A DNA stretch of 13,431 nt from Marinilabilia sp964403175 (GTDB lineage Bacteria > Bacteroidota > Bacteroidia > Bacteroidales > Marinilabiliaceae), in contig CAYOFH010000092.1 in assembly GCA_964403175.1 (NCBI GenBank), positions 1 through 13,431 on the forward strand, in the 5' to 3' direction. Under the pieces are notes generated by a model. It was not told where the DNA came from, ran no database searches, and worked only from the letters and a program-made list of their open reading frames with translations. The translations under genes and the position numbers were made by a program. Every line of letters starts with the position of its first letter. Positions within the stretch are counted from its first letter, which is position 1. Of this stretch, positions 1 to 6,118 are shown piece by piece.

Positions 1-9
1 TCTAATGTC

Positions 10-303
10 ATGCAAAAAACAGTGATAATTATGGAAGAAGAGGCTTTAAAAAGGCTAACTTTCAAAGTTGAAGAAATAAGGCAAGACGTAAAAGTTCTAT
101 TGTCTAAAATGACCAATCGTTCTCTGAGTAAATGGATTGATAACAGGGAGGCAATGCGTATGCTTGGGGTAAGCTTGCGAACAATGCAAAAGTACAGAGA
201 TGAGAGAACTATCGGCTTCGCAAAATTTGGAAAGAAAATTTATTACAGAGTGTCAGATATTGAGAGCTTTTTAGAAAAGCATTTTTTAAAAGGGAAGTCA
301 TGA
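10..303 (+). CDS. Small helix-turn-helix (excisionase-like) DNA-binding protein
   Basis: This 97-residue protein has a lysine/glutamate-rich amphipathic N-terminus (residues 8-35), probably helical, followed by a MerR/excisionase-type winged HTH at about 42-90. The helix reads REAMRMLGVSLRTMQKY and the wing-like part reads FGKKIYYRVSDIESFL. Proteins of this HTH_17 type in Bacteroidota mobile elements serve as excisionases or transcriptional regulators. It is the only plus-strand gene of the element seen here and converges on the helicase-loader gene, with a hairpin between them. The start is uncertain: ATG at 10 is only nine bases from the window edge, and an in-frame ATG at 31 would give 90 residues. 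Its target is unknown. It is related in domain type, but not closely in sequence, to the HTH protein at 1695-1988. Confidence 0.75.
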   Translation: MQKTVIIMEEEALKRLTFKVEEIRQDVKVLLSKMTNRSLSKWIDNREAMRMLGVSLRTMQKYRDERTIGFAKFGKKIYYRVSDIESFLEKHFLKGKS

Positions 304-318
304 GATCTTTTAAAGCAA

Positions 319-344
319 CAAAGCCGAGCAAATGCCCGGCTTTG
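319..344. terminator. Hairpin between convergent genes, likely bidirectional terminator
   Basis: CAAAGCCG (319-326) pairs perfectly with CGGCTTTG (337-344). Two more G-C pairs form inside after an A/C mismatch, leaving the tetraloop AAAT. It sits 16 bp after the stop of the plus-strand HTH gene and 19 bp before the stop of the minus-strand helicase loader. There is no long U tract on either side, only short T-rich stretches on the minus-strand side, so termination efficiency is a guess. Confidence 0.6.
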
Positions 345-362
345 AATTGAAGCTCCTCTGAG

Positions 363-1019
363 TCATCTCCTTCTACTGTCACCTTCCTTTACAATCAAAT
401 TGAACATCTCATAAAGTCGGTCTCCAATATGAGCACCATAATGTTTGGTGAGGGATTCAGTACCATAATTTGACGTCATAAAAGTAAAGCCGCCGTGGTC
501 GTATCGCTTAGCAAGGAGGGAGCTTATAGGTCTAATCAATTCACCATAATGATTTATTTCCTTTGGTTCCTTACCTGCGTCATCAATGAGAAGAGGTTTT
601 TTTCTCAATTCATTCGCCAATAATGGATTCTGTTTTAACTCGTCGATATAGGTTTCGGCGCTCATTATTTTCACCCGCTTAGAGGATACATCTTGATTAA
701 AAACCATAGAAAGAGCCCGTAAAAGAAGCGATTTGCCATTTCCAAACCTCCCCATCAGCAGAAGCCCTTTTTTTAGATCATATTGGCAGTTCTTATTGCA
801 AGTCGCATAGAGGTAGAGTTGTTGAATAAGCGCTTTATCCTCATCGAATAGTTTGAATTCCTTGTCAACGCCTCTTTCTTTTAAAACAAAATTGCAGTTC
901 TCAGTTAATTTAAAATAAAAAGAATTGAATTCTATTTTAACTACTGGTCGTCTTTGATAACCAGAGGCTGGCGGGGAGGTAGCCTTCCTGAGATTGGATA
1001 TTTCAGAAATCTGTTTCAT
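363..1019 (-). CDS. DnaC/IstB-like AAA+ ATPase, putative replicative helicase loader
   Basis: This 218-residue AAA+ ATPase probably loads the host DnaB-type helicase at the element's origin. Visible motifs are Walker A GRFGNGKS (90-97), Walker B PLLIDDAG (142-149), sensor-1 TSN (182-184) and an arginine-finger-like GDRLYEMF around R201. All of these match the DnaC family, and the length is close to that of DnaC. I start it at ATG 1019; a longer frame begins at TTG 1025 and adds two residues. The start overlaps the 3' end of the upstream DnaD-like gene by 17 bp, which suggests translational coupling and a joint replication role. The N-terminal 80 residues are less conserved and probably contact the partner helicase or initiator. 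IstB transposase helpers share the fold, but no IstA gene is present. Confidence 0.85.
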   Translation of the reverse strand: MKQISEISNLRKATSPPASGYQRRPVVKIEFNSFYFKLTENCNFVLKERGVDKEFKLFDEDKALIQQLYLYATCNKNCQYDLKKGLLLMGRFGNGKSLLLRALSMVFNQDVSSKRVKIMSAETYIDELKQNPLLANELRKKPLLIDDAGKEPKEINHYGELIRPISSLLAKRYDHGGFTFMTSNYGTESLTKHYGAHIGDRLYEMFNLIVKEGDSRRR

Positions 1020-1692
1020 GCTCAATAAATTTAGAAGGTTTTGATGTTTTTTGAGGTTGATTGAATGAAGGGAAGCGTTCTACCCAGTTTTTAGCAGCTG
1101 CTTTCCAGTTCTCCATCGGATTTATGCCAATCTTCCATCCATTGGAAGTATAATAGTTCATGAATTTCTCTGCCTCTTCTTTCTTACTCTCTAGCTCATC
1201 AAAAAAAGAAATAACATCAGAAAGCTTGGGAGGGAGGAAAGCTTCACCCCTTTTGTTATCATTATTTTCTTTGTTATTCTTGTTGTTAGTGCCGGTCTTC
1301 TTCTTGCTTGCTTCCGATATGATGCGGTTCGGTTGTTCAATGTTCTGGTAGCGGTCATAGTTAATAATTGTAATAATGGAAGTTATACGGCTGGTTTGTT
1401 GCTGTATCATTCCTTCGCTTTCCAATTCATCGAAGAAACGTTTCACTTTGTCTCTTGACCAATCCCATCTTTGGGATAGCTTGAGCATAGACCATCCCAA
1501 CTGTCCTCTTTTAACGATAACCTTGTTTCCTCTAACCCTGATGAATCCATCAGAGTGATTTGCCAGGATTATCATGTCGACCCAGGCCTGGCCTCGTGTG
1601 AATGTTTCCGAAAGCCAGTATGGAGAATTGATGAGAGAACGATGCAGGCATATCCAGCCTGCGATTAAGTTTAAAATATTTCTGTCAGGCAT
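1003..1692 (-). CDS. DnaD-like replication protein (winged helix plus C-terminal NWK-type domain)
   Basis: This 229-residue protein has the layout of phage and island replication-initiation proteins. A winged-helix domain at about 15-117 begins with WICLHRSLINSPYW and contains the HTH segment WSRDKVKRFFDELESEGMI. A lysine/asparagine-rich linker spans about 125-152. The C-terminal domain at about 155-207 contains SNGWKIGINPMENWKAAAKNW, the signature seen at the ends of DnaD-like phage proteins. Such proteins bind origin DNA and recruit a helicase loader, which fits the DnaC-like gene overlapping its 3' end. It starts with ATG two bases after the TAG stop of the HTH gene upstream, so the three genes are probably one operon. 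Homologous origins often lie inside or near the initiator gene. I did not identify iterons here. Confidence 0.8.
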   Translation of the reverse strand: MPDRNILNLIAGWICLHRSLINSPYWLSETFTRGQAWVDMIILANHSDGFIRVRGNKVIVKRGQLGWSMLKLSQRWDWSRDKVKRFFDELESEGMIQQQTSRITSIITIINYDRYQNIEQPNRIISEASKKKTGTNNKNNKENNDNKRGEAFLPPKLSDVISFFDELESKKEEAEKFMNYYTSNGWKIGINPMENWKAAAKNWVERFPSFNQPQKTSKPSKFIEHETDF

Positions 1693-1694
1693 GG

Positions 1695-1988
1695 CTATCG
1701 GTTTTTTAGTTTAACATTCATCTTATAGGTAGCTGCCGCACGACTAAGGTCTTCTTTAGAAAAGCCGCGATTTGATAAGAGCCAGGATTCCAGCTCTCGT
1801 CGGTCAAAAAAGAGTTTTCCGGCTTGTTTGTAATGTGGTATTTCTCCCAAAGAAGTTTTCTTATAGATCGTTCTTTCCGATAAGGAGGTGAAAAGAGCAG
1901 CTTCCTGAATTGTAAAAACTCTTTTTGTAGAGAATAGCATTGCTTCAATGCGATTCAACTGTTCTGTAAATGAATTAGTTTTATTCAT
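1695..1988 (-). CDS. Helix-turn-helix (excisionase/MerR-like) DNA-binding protein
   Basis: This 97-residue protein has an HTH_17-type domain at residues 26-70. It contains TIQEAALFTSLSERTIYKKT, then the wing GKLFFDRRELESWL. An N-terminal helix (about 6-22) and a basic C-terminal tail flank it. The family in Bacteroidota integrative elements includes excisionases and regulators of replication or excision genes. It is the first gene of a probable three-gene operon with the DnaD-like and DnaC-like genes, with only 2 bp before the next start. A promoter-like TATGTTTG (2057-2050, minus strand) and a 10-bp palindrome (2020-2029) lie upstream and could mediate autoregulation. Whether it is the excisionase or a transcription factor cannot be decided from sequence. 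Confidence 0.78.
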   Translation of the reverse strand: MNKTNSFTEQLNRIEAMLFSTKRVFTIQEAALFTSLSERTIYKKTSLGEIPHYKQAGKLFFDRRELESWLLSNRGFSKEDLSRAAATYKMNVKLKNR

Positions 1989-2019
1989 TTTATTAATATT
2001 TATTAGATTAATAAAATGA

Positions 2020-2029
2020 TCACCGGTGA
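2020..2029. promoter_or_regulatory. Palindrome TCACCGGTGA, candidate operator
   Basis: This perfect 10-bp palindrome lies 31 bp upstream of the HTH gene start at 1988 and downstream of the TATGTTTG -7-like element. It would fall in the 5' leader, a position suited to a repressor. The binder is unknown; the HTH protein itself is the obvious candidate. Confidence 0.35.
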
Positions 2030-2049
2030 CCTTTAACGTATCGACGATG

Positions 2050-2057
2050 CAAACATA
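2050..2057 (-). promoter_or_regulatory. Bacteroidota-type -7 element of the HTH/rep operon
   Basis: On the minus strand the bases read TATGTTTG, an exact match to TAnnTTTG. No clear TTTG is found at the usual -33 distance. It lies about 62 bp upstream of the HTH start codon in a gap free of genes, so it is a plausible promoter for the HTH, DnaD-like and DnaC-like genes. Confidence 0.4.
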
Positions 2058-2078
2058 AGGTAAGTAAGAGGAGGGAGT

Positions 2079-2108
2079 GGGGTACTCAAAAATGAATGCT
2101 AGTACCCC
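2079..2108 (-). terminator. Hairpin after the int/235-aa gene pair, possible terminator
   Basis: GGGGTACT (2079-2086) and AGTACCCC (2101-2108) form a perfect 8-bp stem with a 14-base loop. It begins 11 bp after the stop codon of the 235-residue gene. There is no U run after it on the minus strand, so a protein-binding or replication-linked role is also possible. Confidence 0.4.
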
Positions 2109-2119
2109 TTGAAAATGTG

Positions 2120-2827
2120 TTAGTTGGAATTGGTGTTGATTAATGCTATTGTATTTTCAAGCATTTTTTTATATGCAGTTAGTTCCTTTTTGATTCTTTT
2201 TGATATTGCTTTTTTTCCAGGTTGTGTCGTATTTCCCCGGTTGAAATCATCTACTGCTTCATCCAGAGTGTAAAATGGTTCTTTTTTTCTTATATCCAAC
2301 TCGTTAAACAGCTCACTGATGATTATGTGCCTTTCGGATGCATCATCAACAGGAAGAATTGAATCTATTGTGCCAATTGTGTCAGCAATAAAGTTTGCCA
2401 TTAATCGACCTTCAAGATTTTGGATGTTCAATTTGTGGTCTTCAGTTAAATCATTGTTGTCTTTGATGTATTCTAGGTCCAGAGCTTCCCTTCGATGGTT
2501 TAATTCTTTTTTCCATTTTTTTAGATTATCTTCCTCTGAAAAAATTCTAGTGTAAATCAATAGAATTGCAAGTGCCTCCAGAGTATTGTTATCAATACCA
2601 TAAAGTCTTAAAGACTTCAAATCATTACCTAGCATTTCAAAAGGATCACCGTAACTTTTTACGAGGCGAAACAAAAATATTACTTGATCTTGAAAAGACT
2701 TTCCGTCTAAGATTTGATTAATTTGCCTGATGCTAAGTTTTTTTAAATCAATTTTTCCTACTTTTTTTATGGATACTTTTCTTTTGAGTTCTTCCAACTT
2801 TTCGACACTGATTTTTTTTACTGCCAT
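2120..2827 (-). CDS. Hypothetical protein co-transcribed with the integrase
   Basis: I do not recognise this 235-residue protein. It is highly charged and probably all-helical. It has a lysine-rich N-terminus (residues 1-30), a hydrophobic helix with LEALAILLIYTRIF around 83-96, and a basic segment near the C-terminus containing KKAISKRIKKELTAYKKML. There is no signal peptide, membrane segment, catalytic motif or metal-binding cluster that I can see. It starts with ATG 6 bp after the integrase stop, so the two genes are almost certainly transcribed together, followed by a hairpin at 2079-2108. The position suggests a role in recombination control, element maintenance or defence, but the sequence itself does not show which. 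Confidence 0.65.
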   Translation of the reverse strand: MAVKKISVEKLEELKRKVSIKKVGKIDLKKLSIRQINQILDGKSFQDQVIFLFRLVKSYGDPFEMLGNDLKSLRLYGIDNNTLEALAILLIYTRIFSEEDNLKKWKKELNHRREALDLEYIKDNNDLTEDHKLNIQNLEGRLMANFIADTIGTIDSILPVDDASERHIIISELFNELDIRKKEPFYTLDEAVDDFNRGNTTQPGKKAISKRIKKELTAYKKMLENTIALINTNSN

Positions 2828-2833
2828 CAGAGA

Positions 2834-3925
2834 TTAAATTTTAATGTTAGGTAACCGGTTAACGGCCTCTCTTTTTTTCTGGTCAACAATCTTTGCATAA
2901 ACCATGGTGGTTTTTATTTCACTATGGCCCAATAATTCGGAAACGGTGAAAATATCTACTCCGGCATTCAGGAGAAGAATAGCATGGGTATGTCTGGCGC
3001 AATGAAAGGTTATTTTTTTAGGAATTCCGGCGCTAACCACCCAATTTAATAAAGCGGCATTATGCCATCCTGAATATTTGAGTCCGGTAAAAACACGTTC
3101 TTTGGGTTGCCCTTTTTTTCCAAGGTATTCTAAAGCACTTTCGTTGATTGGCAGATATTCCTGGCGCCTTACTTTTTTTTGCTTAAAAATGATTTTGTAC
3201 CCCTGATCATCCTGGTGAATTTCAGACCAGGTCAATTTTTCAATATCACTCCACCGGATTCCGGTTAAACATGAAAATAAAAATGCCCGCTTCAATATGG
3301 GAATGGAACATTCTGTGTGCTTTAATGCTTTTAATTCCTCAATAGTTAAATGCTGCTTTTCAACTTCATCCGGTTTTATCCCTTTAATGTATTCAGCGTA
3401 ATTTTCCCGTATGAGTTTCAGACGGTGAGCTTCTTTAATGGAGGTCTTAAACTTATTAAAATATGAGCTTTGGCTATTTTGTGCAAGTTTCTTTTGGGAT
3501 TTCGTTCTAGCTTCATGCGTGAGATAGTATTTAAAGCCTTCGCAGAATTTGGTATCTATATCCTTAAAGGAGATGTTGTTACCTTTATAGTTGATAAGGT
3601 GCTTATAGGCACTCTCCCAATTGCCAACATTGCCAGTGGTATCTTCCTTTTTTCGGTCCTCAATCAGCTTCTTAAAGAATTCAAGATAGGAAGCATCCAG
3701 ATCAAGTGTTTTTGGAAGATCAAATCTGGTCTCTCGGAGACCCAATAAGCGCTTTGCTTTAATATCTTCAGCAAGTGCCAGGGTAGCCTTGTTTTGTGCT
3801 TTGTCTTTGGGCTCCAGGTAAAGTTTTAAGTATTCTTTAGTGCGTTTGCCATCTGCGACAATATCCAGGTATAAGCTTTTTTTGCCGGATGCCAGTTCTT
3901 TTTCTCTTATCGAAATCTTTGCCAT
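2834..3925 (-). CDS. Tyrosine recombinase/integrase
   Basis: This 363-residue site-specific recombinase inserts and excises the element. The N-terminal 65 residues look like the arm-DNA-binding domain of Bacteroidota integrases (beta strands such as KKSLYLDIVADGKRTKEYL). A helical core-binding domain follows at about 78-180, then the catalytic domain at about 190-355. Catalytic residues are all present: R224 in TGIRWSDI, a lysine in the hairpin around 248-251, H308 and R311 in HCARHTHA, H334 in LLGHSEIKTT, and nucleophile Y343. The protein appears intact. Its start codon is about 210 bp from the mnmE stop, and upstream DNA carries a -7 promoter match and paired GGGACA/TGTCCC boxes, which may bind the arm domain. 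Confidence 0.93.
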   Translation of the reverse strand: MAKISIREKELASGKKSLYLDIVADGKRTKEYLKLYLEPKDKAQNKATLALAEDIKAKRLLGLRETRFDLPKTLDLDASYLEFFKKLIEDRKKEDTTGNVGNWESAYKHLINYKGNNISFKDIDTKFCEGFKYYLTHEARTKSQKKLAQNSQSSYFNKFKTSIKEAHRLKLIRENYAEYIKGIKPDEVEKQHLTIEELKALKHTECSIPILKRAFLFSCLTGIRWSDIEKLTWSEIHQDDQGYKIIFKQKKVRRQEYLPINESALEYLGKKGQPKERVFTGLKYSGWHNAALLNWVVSAGIPKKITFHCARHTHAILLLNAGVDIFTVSELLGHSEIKTTMVYAKIVDQKKREAVNRLPNIKI

Positions 3926-3978
3926 AATCAGGGGTGTGAGTTCTATTTACACTTTGTTTGTCTCTTATTTAGAAATTC

Positions 3979-4025
3979 TGTCCCTCGTTGTCCCTTGTGA
4001 TGGTTTGGGGGACATAATAGGGACA
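3979..4025. promoter_or_regulatory. Paired TGTCCC/GGGACA boxes upstream of the integrase
   Basis: TGTCCC occurs at 3979-3984 and 3989-3994, and its reverse complement GGGACA at 4009-4014 and 4020-4025. Each pair is spaced 10-11 bp, about one helical turn, and the two pairs face each other around a 14-bp centre. The right-most box overlaps the putative -7 element. The layout fits integrase arm-type sites or an operator for autoregulation. It could also form a long imperfect hairpin in the int leader. Confidence 0.5.
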
Positions 4026-4031
4026 AATATA
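4024..4031 (-). promoter_or_regulatory. Bacteroidota-type -7 element of the integrase gene
   Basis: The minus strand reads TATATTTG, an exact TAnnTTTG match, about 100 bp upstream of the integrase ATG. No perfect TTTG is seen at -33, only T-rich DNA. Transcription would begin near 4017, inside the GGGACA/TGTCCC box region. Confidence 0.45.
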
Positions 4032-4081
4032 GTCAAAAAATAATGTAAAAAGAATGTTAATAGAAATTTCTTGAACTCTTG

Positions 4082-4105
4082 CAATCCTTTATTGGCAAAG
4101 GATTG
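4082..4105. repeat. 9-bp inverted repeat downstream of mnmE
   Basis: CAATCCTTT (4082-4090) and AAAGGATTG (4097-4105) form a perfect stem with a 6-base loop, 33 bp after the mnmE stop. There is no U tract on the minus strand, so it is either a weak terminator of mnmE or a recombination-associated structure near the attachment site. Confidence 0.45.
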
Positions 4106-4137
4106 AGCAAATAAAGTGTAAGTAGAGATTTGACTGT

Positions 4138-4155
4138 TTATTTTCCAATGCAGAA
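4138..4155. other. Candidate attachment-site core at mnmE 3' end
   Basis: The last 18 bases of mnmE, which encode the conserved FCIGK terminus, are the position where SGI1-type islands integrate in enterobacteria. Here an integrase gene lies directly beyond them, so the crossover site is probably in or near this stretch. The coding sequence is intact, as expected when integration regenerates the 3' end. No second copy was found in the window, so this is an inference from position. Confidence 0.4.
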
Positions 4156-5550
4156 GTTCTTAAATATATTCCCCAGTACTTCATCTGTTGATATCTGACC
4201 TGTTATTTCTCCCAGGTAATGCAGCACTTCGCGAATATCCTGAGCAATAAAGTCGCCTGAAAGCCCGGTTTCAAGTCCCTGGCGGGTGCGGATGATGCCC
4301 TCGCGTGCATTCTTGAGTGCTTCGTAGTGCCGGGCGTTGGTCACTATTACTTCGTTGTTGTCGAGAGCGCTTGTGTTTACGGTCTTAAGTAGTTGGGCAA
4401 TCAGAGAATCAAGATTGGTATGGTGTTTGGCAGACAGGGCAACGATGGCGTCGGTGCCTGTCAGTTCACGGAAGACTTCTTCTGAAAAACGTTTCTCAGC
4501 CGCGCCGGGTGGCAGGAGATCGGTTTTATTGATGACCACAATCAGTTGTTGATCATCGTTTTCCATGTGGTTTTTGATATCGGAGACCGCCTGGTGGATT
4601 TTCTCGTCTTCATCAGCGGCGTCCATCATTAGAATAACGATAGAGGCCTGTTTTATTTTGCTGTAAGTGAGGGTAATACCCATGTTTTCCACTTTGTCGA
4701 TTGTATTCCGTATTCCTGCGGTATCGATAAACCGGAAGGTAATACCTTCGATGTTCATGACATCTTCAATTACATCGCGGGTAGTGCCGTGAACATCGGA
4801 AACGATGGCTCTTTCCTCCTGGAGTAAAGCATTGAGAAGTGTTGACTTACCAGCGTTGGTATGTCCCACTATAGCCACCGGAATACCATTTTTGATGGCA
4901 TTGCCAAGAGAAAAGGAATTAATTAGCTTGGTAAGAACTTCGTTAATCTGGTCAACGAGTTTAATTAGTTGTATCCGTTCGGCAAATTCCACATCTTCCT
5001 CGCTGAAATCGAGTTCCAGTTCAATGAGTGAAGTAAATTCCAGGAGTTTGGTTCTGAGATTGATCAGTTCGTTGCTAAACCCGCCCTTCATTTGTTTTAA
5101 GGCTACCCGGCGGGCCGATTCGCTTCGTGCGGCGATAAGGTCGGCCACTGCTTCGGCCTGGCTGAGATCCATCTTTCCGTTAAGAAATGCGCGTTGTGTG
5201 AATTCTCCCGGACGGGCAAGTCGTGCCCCGTGATCGTTCAGCAGATGAAGAATTTCCTGCTGAATAATGGGAGCTCCGTGACAGGATATTTCAAGTATGT
5301 CATCGCCCGTGAATGAGCGCGGTGCTTTAAAAATGGTAACCACCACTTCGTCAATTTCTTTAGACCCATTGTTAATGGTGCCAAAATGGGCTGTATGTGG
5401 TGTTTGGTTGGAGAGTTTTTTATTTTTTCCAAAAGGAAGAAATATTTTTTCAACTATGGAAAAAGCTTTGGGACCCGCAATTCGAATTACTGCAATGGCA
5501 CCGCTGCCCGGTGCTGTGGAAATAGCGCAAATGGTATCTTCAAGAAGCAT
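4138..5550 (-). CDS. mnmE: tRNA uridine-5-carboxymethylaminomethyl modification GTPase MnmE (TrmE)
   Basis: MnmE works with MnmG to add a carboxymethylaminomethyl group to uridine 34 of certain tRNAs. The 470-residue protein is complete. The N-terminal tetrahydrofolate-binding domain starts with MLLEDTICAISTAPGSGAIA and contains the conserved stretch RPGEFTQRAFLNGKMDLSQA around 113-132. The G domain has GHTNAGKS (229-236), TTRD (256-259), DTAG (276-279) and NKTD (341-344). The C-terminal end is the conserved FCIGK with Cys467, needed for modification in this family. Length matches Bacteroidota homologues. It has no operon partner here: a mobile element lies downstream and a repeat-bearing gap upstream. 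The 3' end is probably the element's integration target. Confidence 0.97.
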   Translation of the reverse strand: MLLEDTICAISTAPGSGAIAVIRIAGPKAFSIVEKIFLPFGKNKKLSNQTPHTAHFGTINNGSKEIDEVVVTIFKAPRSFTGDDILEISCHGAPIIQQEILHLLNDHGARLARPGEFTQRAFLNGKMDLSQAEAVADLIAARSESARRVALKQMKGGFSNELINLRTKLLEFTSLIELELDFSEEDVEFAERIQLIKLVDQINEVLTKLINSFSLGNAIKNGIPVAIVGHTNAGKSTLLNALLQEERAIVSDVHGTTRDVIEDVMNIEGITFRFIDTAGIRNTIDKVENMGITLTYSKIKQASIVILMMDAADEDEKIHQAVSDIKNHMENDDQQLIVVINKTDLLPPGAAEKRFSEEVFRELTGTDAIVALSAKHHTNLDSLIAQLLKTVNTSALDNNEVIVTNARHYEALKNAREGIIRTRQGLETGLSGDFIAQDIREVLHYLGEITGQISTDEVLGNIFKNFCIGK

Positions 5551-5566
5551 GAGTTTCTTTTTTATG

Positions 5567-5574
5567 CAAATGTA
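5567..5574 (-). promoter_or_regulatory. Possible -7 element of mnmE
   Basis: The minus strand reads TACATTTG, matching TAnnTTTG, 17 bp upstream of the mnmE ATG. The implied leader would be only about 10 bases and no good -33 TTTG is visible, so this may be chance. Confidence 0.3.
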
Positions 5575-5762
5575 ATACTTAGAAACTGTTTAAGTTTTAT
5601 CAATTGCGATGTTTTCGAACTTTAAGAATTCATGCTTTATCAAAAATGTTGTCAAAAAAAAACAAAATACCACTTAACGGGGAGGAATATAACAGTTTTA
5701 TATTACTTCAATTTGTTTGCAATATGGCATCAGGGAAATACTGACCATCGCAGATAAAAATG

Positions 5763-5853
5763 ATGAAACGAGCATGGCAATGTTTGCCTCTAAAGAACAT
5801 GAATTAGTTCTTGTATGCGAGTTCCATCCGACCTTAAGAAATAAATTTTATAC
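5763..5853. repeat. Direct repeat unit 1 of the composite element
   Basis: It contains ATGAAACGAGCATGGCAA (5763-5780), ATGCGAGTTCCATC (5815-5828) and AATTTTATAC (5844-5853). The first and second boxes are imperfect inverted complements of each other. Between them is a perfect small hairpin, AAGAAC (5793-5798) with GTTCTT (5807-5812). Confidence 0.65.
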
Positions 5854-5855
5854 GA

Positions 5856-5950
5856 ATGAAACGAGCATGGCAACGATTACCACAATAGAATATGTATAAT
5901 GTCCTGACATGCGAGTTCCATCAGACCAATAACTTAGACTAATTTTATAC
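5856..5950. repeat. Direct repeat unit 2 of the composite element
   Basis: It carries the same three boxes in the same order: ATGAAACGAGCATGGCAA (5856-5873), ATGCGAGTTCCATC (5909-5922) and AATTTTATAC (5941-5950). The boxes are identical to unit 1 while the sequence between them has diverged. Box-to-box periods are 93, 94 and 97 bp. A short third beginning, TGATGAAA, follows at 5951. Confidence 0.65.
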
Positions 5951-6118
5951 TGATGAAAGAAATAGTGAACTGTTTTCGAATCAATTTTAATGAGGACGTC
6001 AGTATTTCCCGGATGGTTGGGCACCGTAACAGATAATTTATGGAACAAAGATCGGCGAAGTCAATTGTCCAGGCCAGATGGGTGGTTCAGATACTTTTAT
6101 CCGATTACTTTGCCGGCA

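Larger units (their letters stand above)
1..4140. mobile_element. Integrative element next to mnmE 3' end (one end only)
   Basis: The block contains a tyrosine recombinase, two excisionase-like HTH proteins, a DnaD-like replication protein and a DnaC-like helicase loader, a gene set typical of prophage early regions and replicative integrative elements. The recombinase gene starts about 210 bp from the mnmE stop codon, so the junction is expected at or just inside the mnmE 3' end. No second copy of the mnmE terminal sequence was found near the left edge, so the other junction is probably left of base 1. There are no capsid, portal, terminase, relaxase or conjugation genes in the visible part, so prophage, satellite and mobilizable island cannot be told apart. 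The boundary at 4140 is inferred. Confidence 0.7.
5728..6015. repeat. Composite intergenic repeat with 18-bp inverted ends
   Basis: The stretch 5551-6118 has no credible gene. Within it, CATCAGGGAAATACTGAC (5728-5745) is matched by the reverse complement of 5998-6015 at 17 of 18 positions, including 13 consecutive bases. These inverted ends enclose two diverged direct repeat units (5763-5853 and 5856-5950). The structure resembles a MITE-like or modular palindromic intergenic element. I see no clear target-site duplication at its edges and no transposase. Copies elsewhere in the genome cannot be checked here. Confidence 0.6.

Noticed and set aside
1..360. Second copy of the mnmE 3' end marking the other element boundary
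   Set aside because: I scanned for the terminal sequence around TTTTCCAATGCAGAA and found no convincing match on the left side.
5717..5899. Plus-strand open frame of 60 codons across the direct repeats
   Set aside because: Its translation comes entirely from repeat DNA. The two box copies are in frame only because the period is 93 bp, and no domain or leader supports a gene.
5763..5950. Possible CRISPR array
   Set aside because: There are only two units, each with several separated boxes and period lengths of 93 to 97 bp. There is no uniform repeat-spacer pattern and no cas genes.
5763..5950. Possible integron attC sites
   Set aside because: The boxes form inverted pairs but lack the GTTRRRY core sequence, and there is no integron integrase or cassette gene.
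5848..6048. Minus-strand open frame of 66 codons within the composite repeat
   Set aside because: It begins at TTG, spans the repeat units, and reads into repeat boxes that are conserved as DNA rather than as protein. The other repeat unit has stop codons in the same reading.
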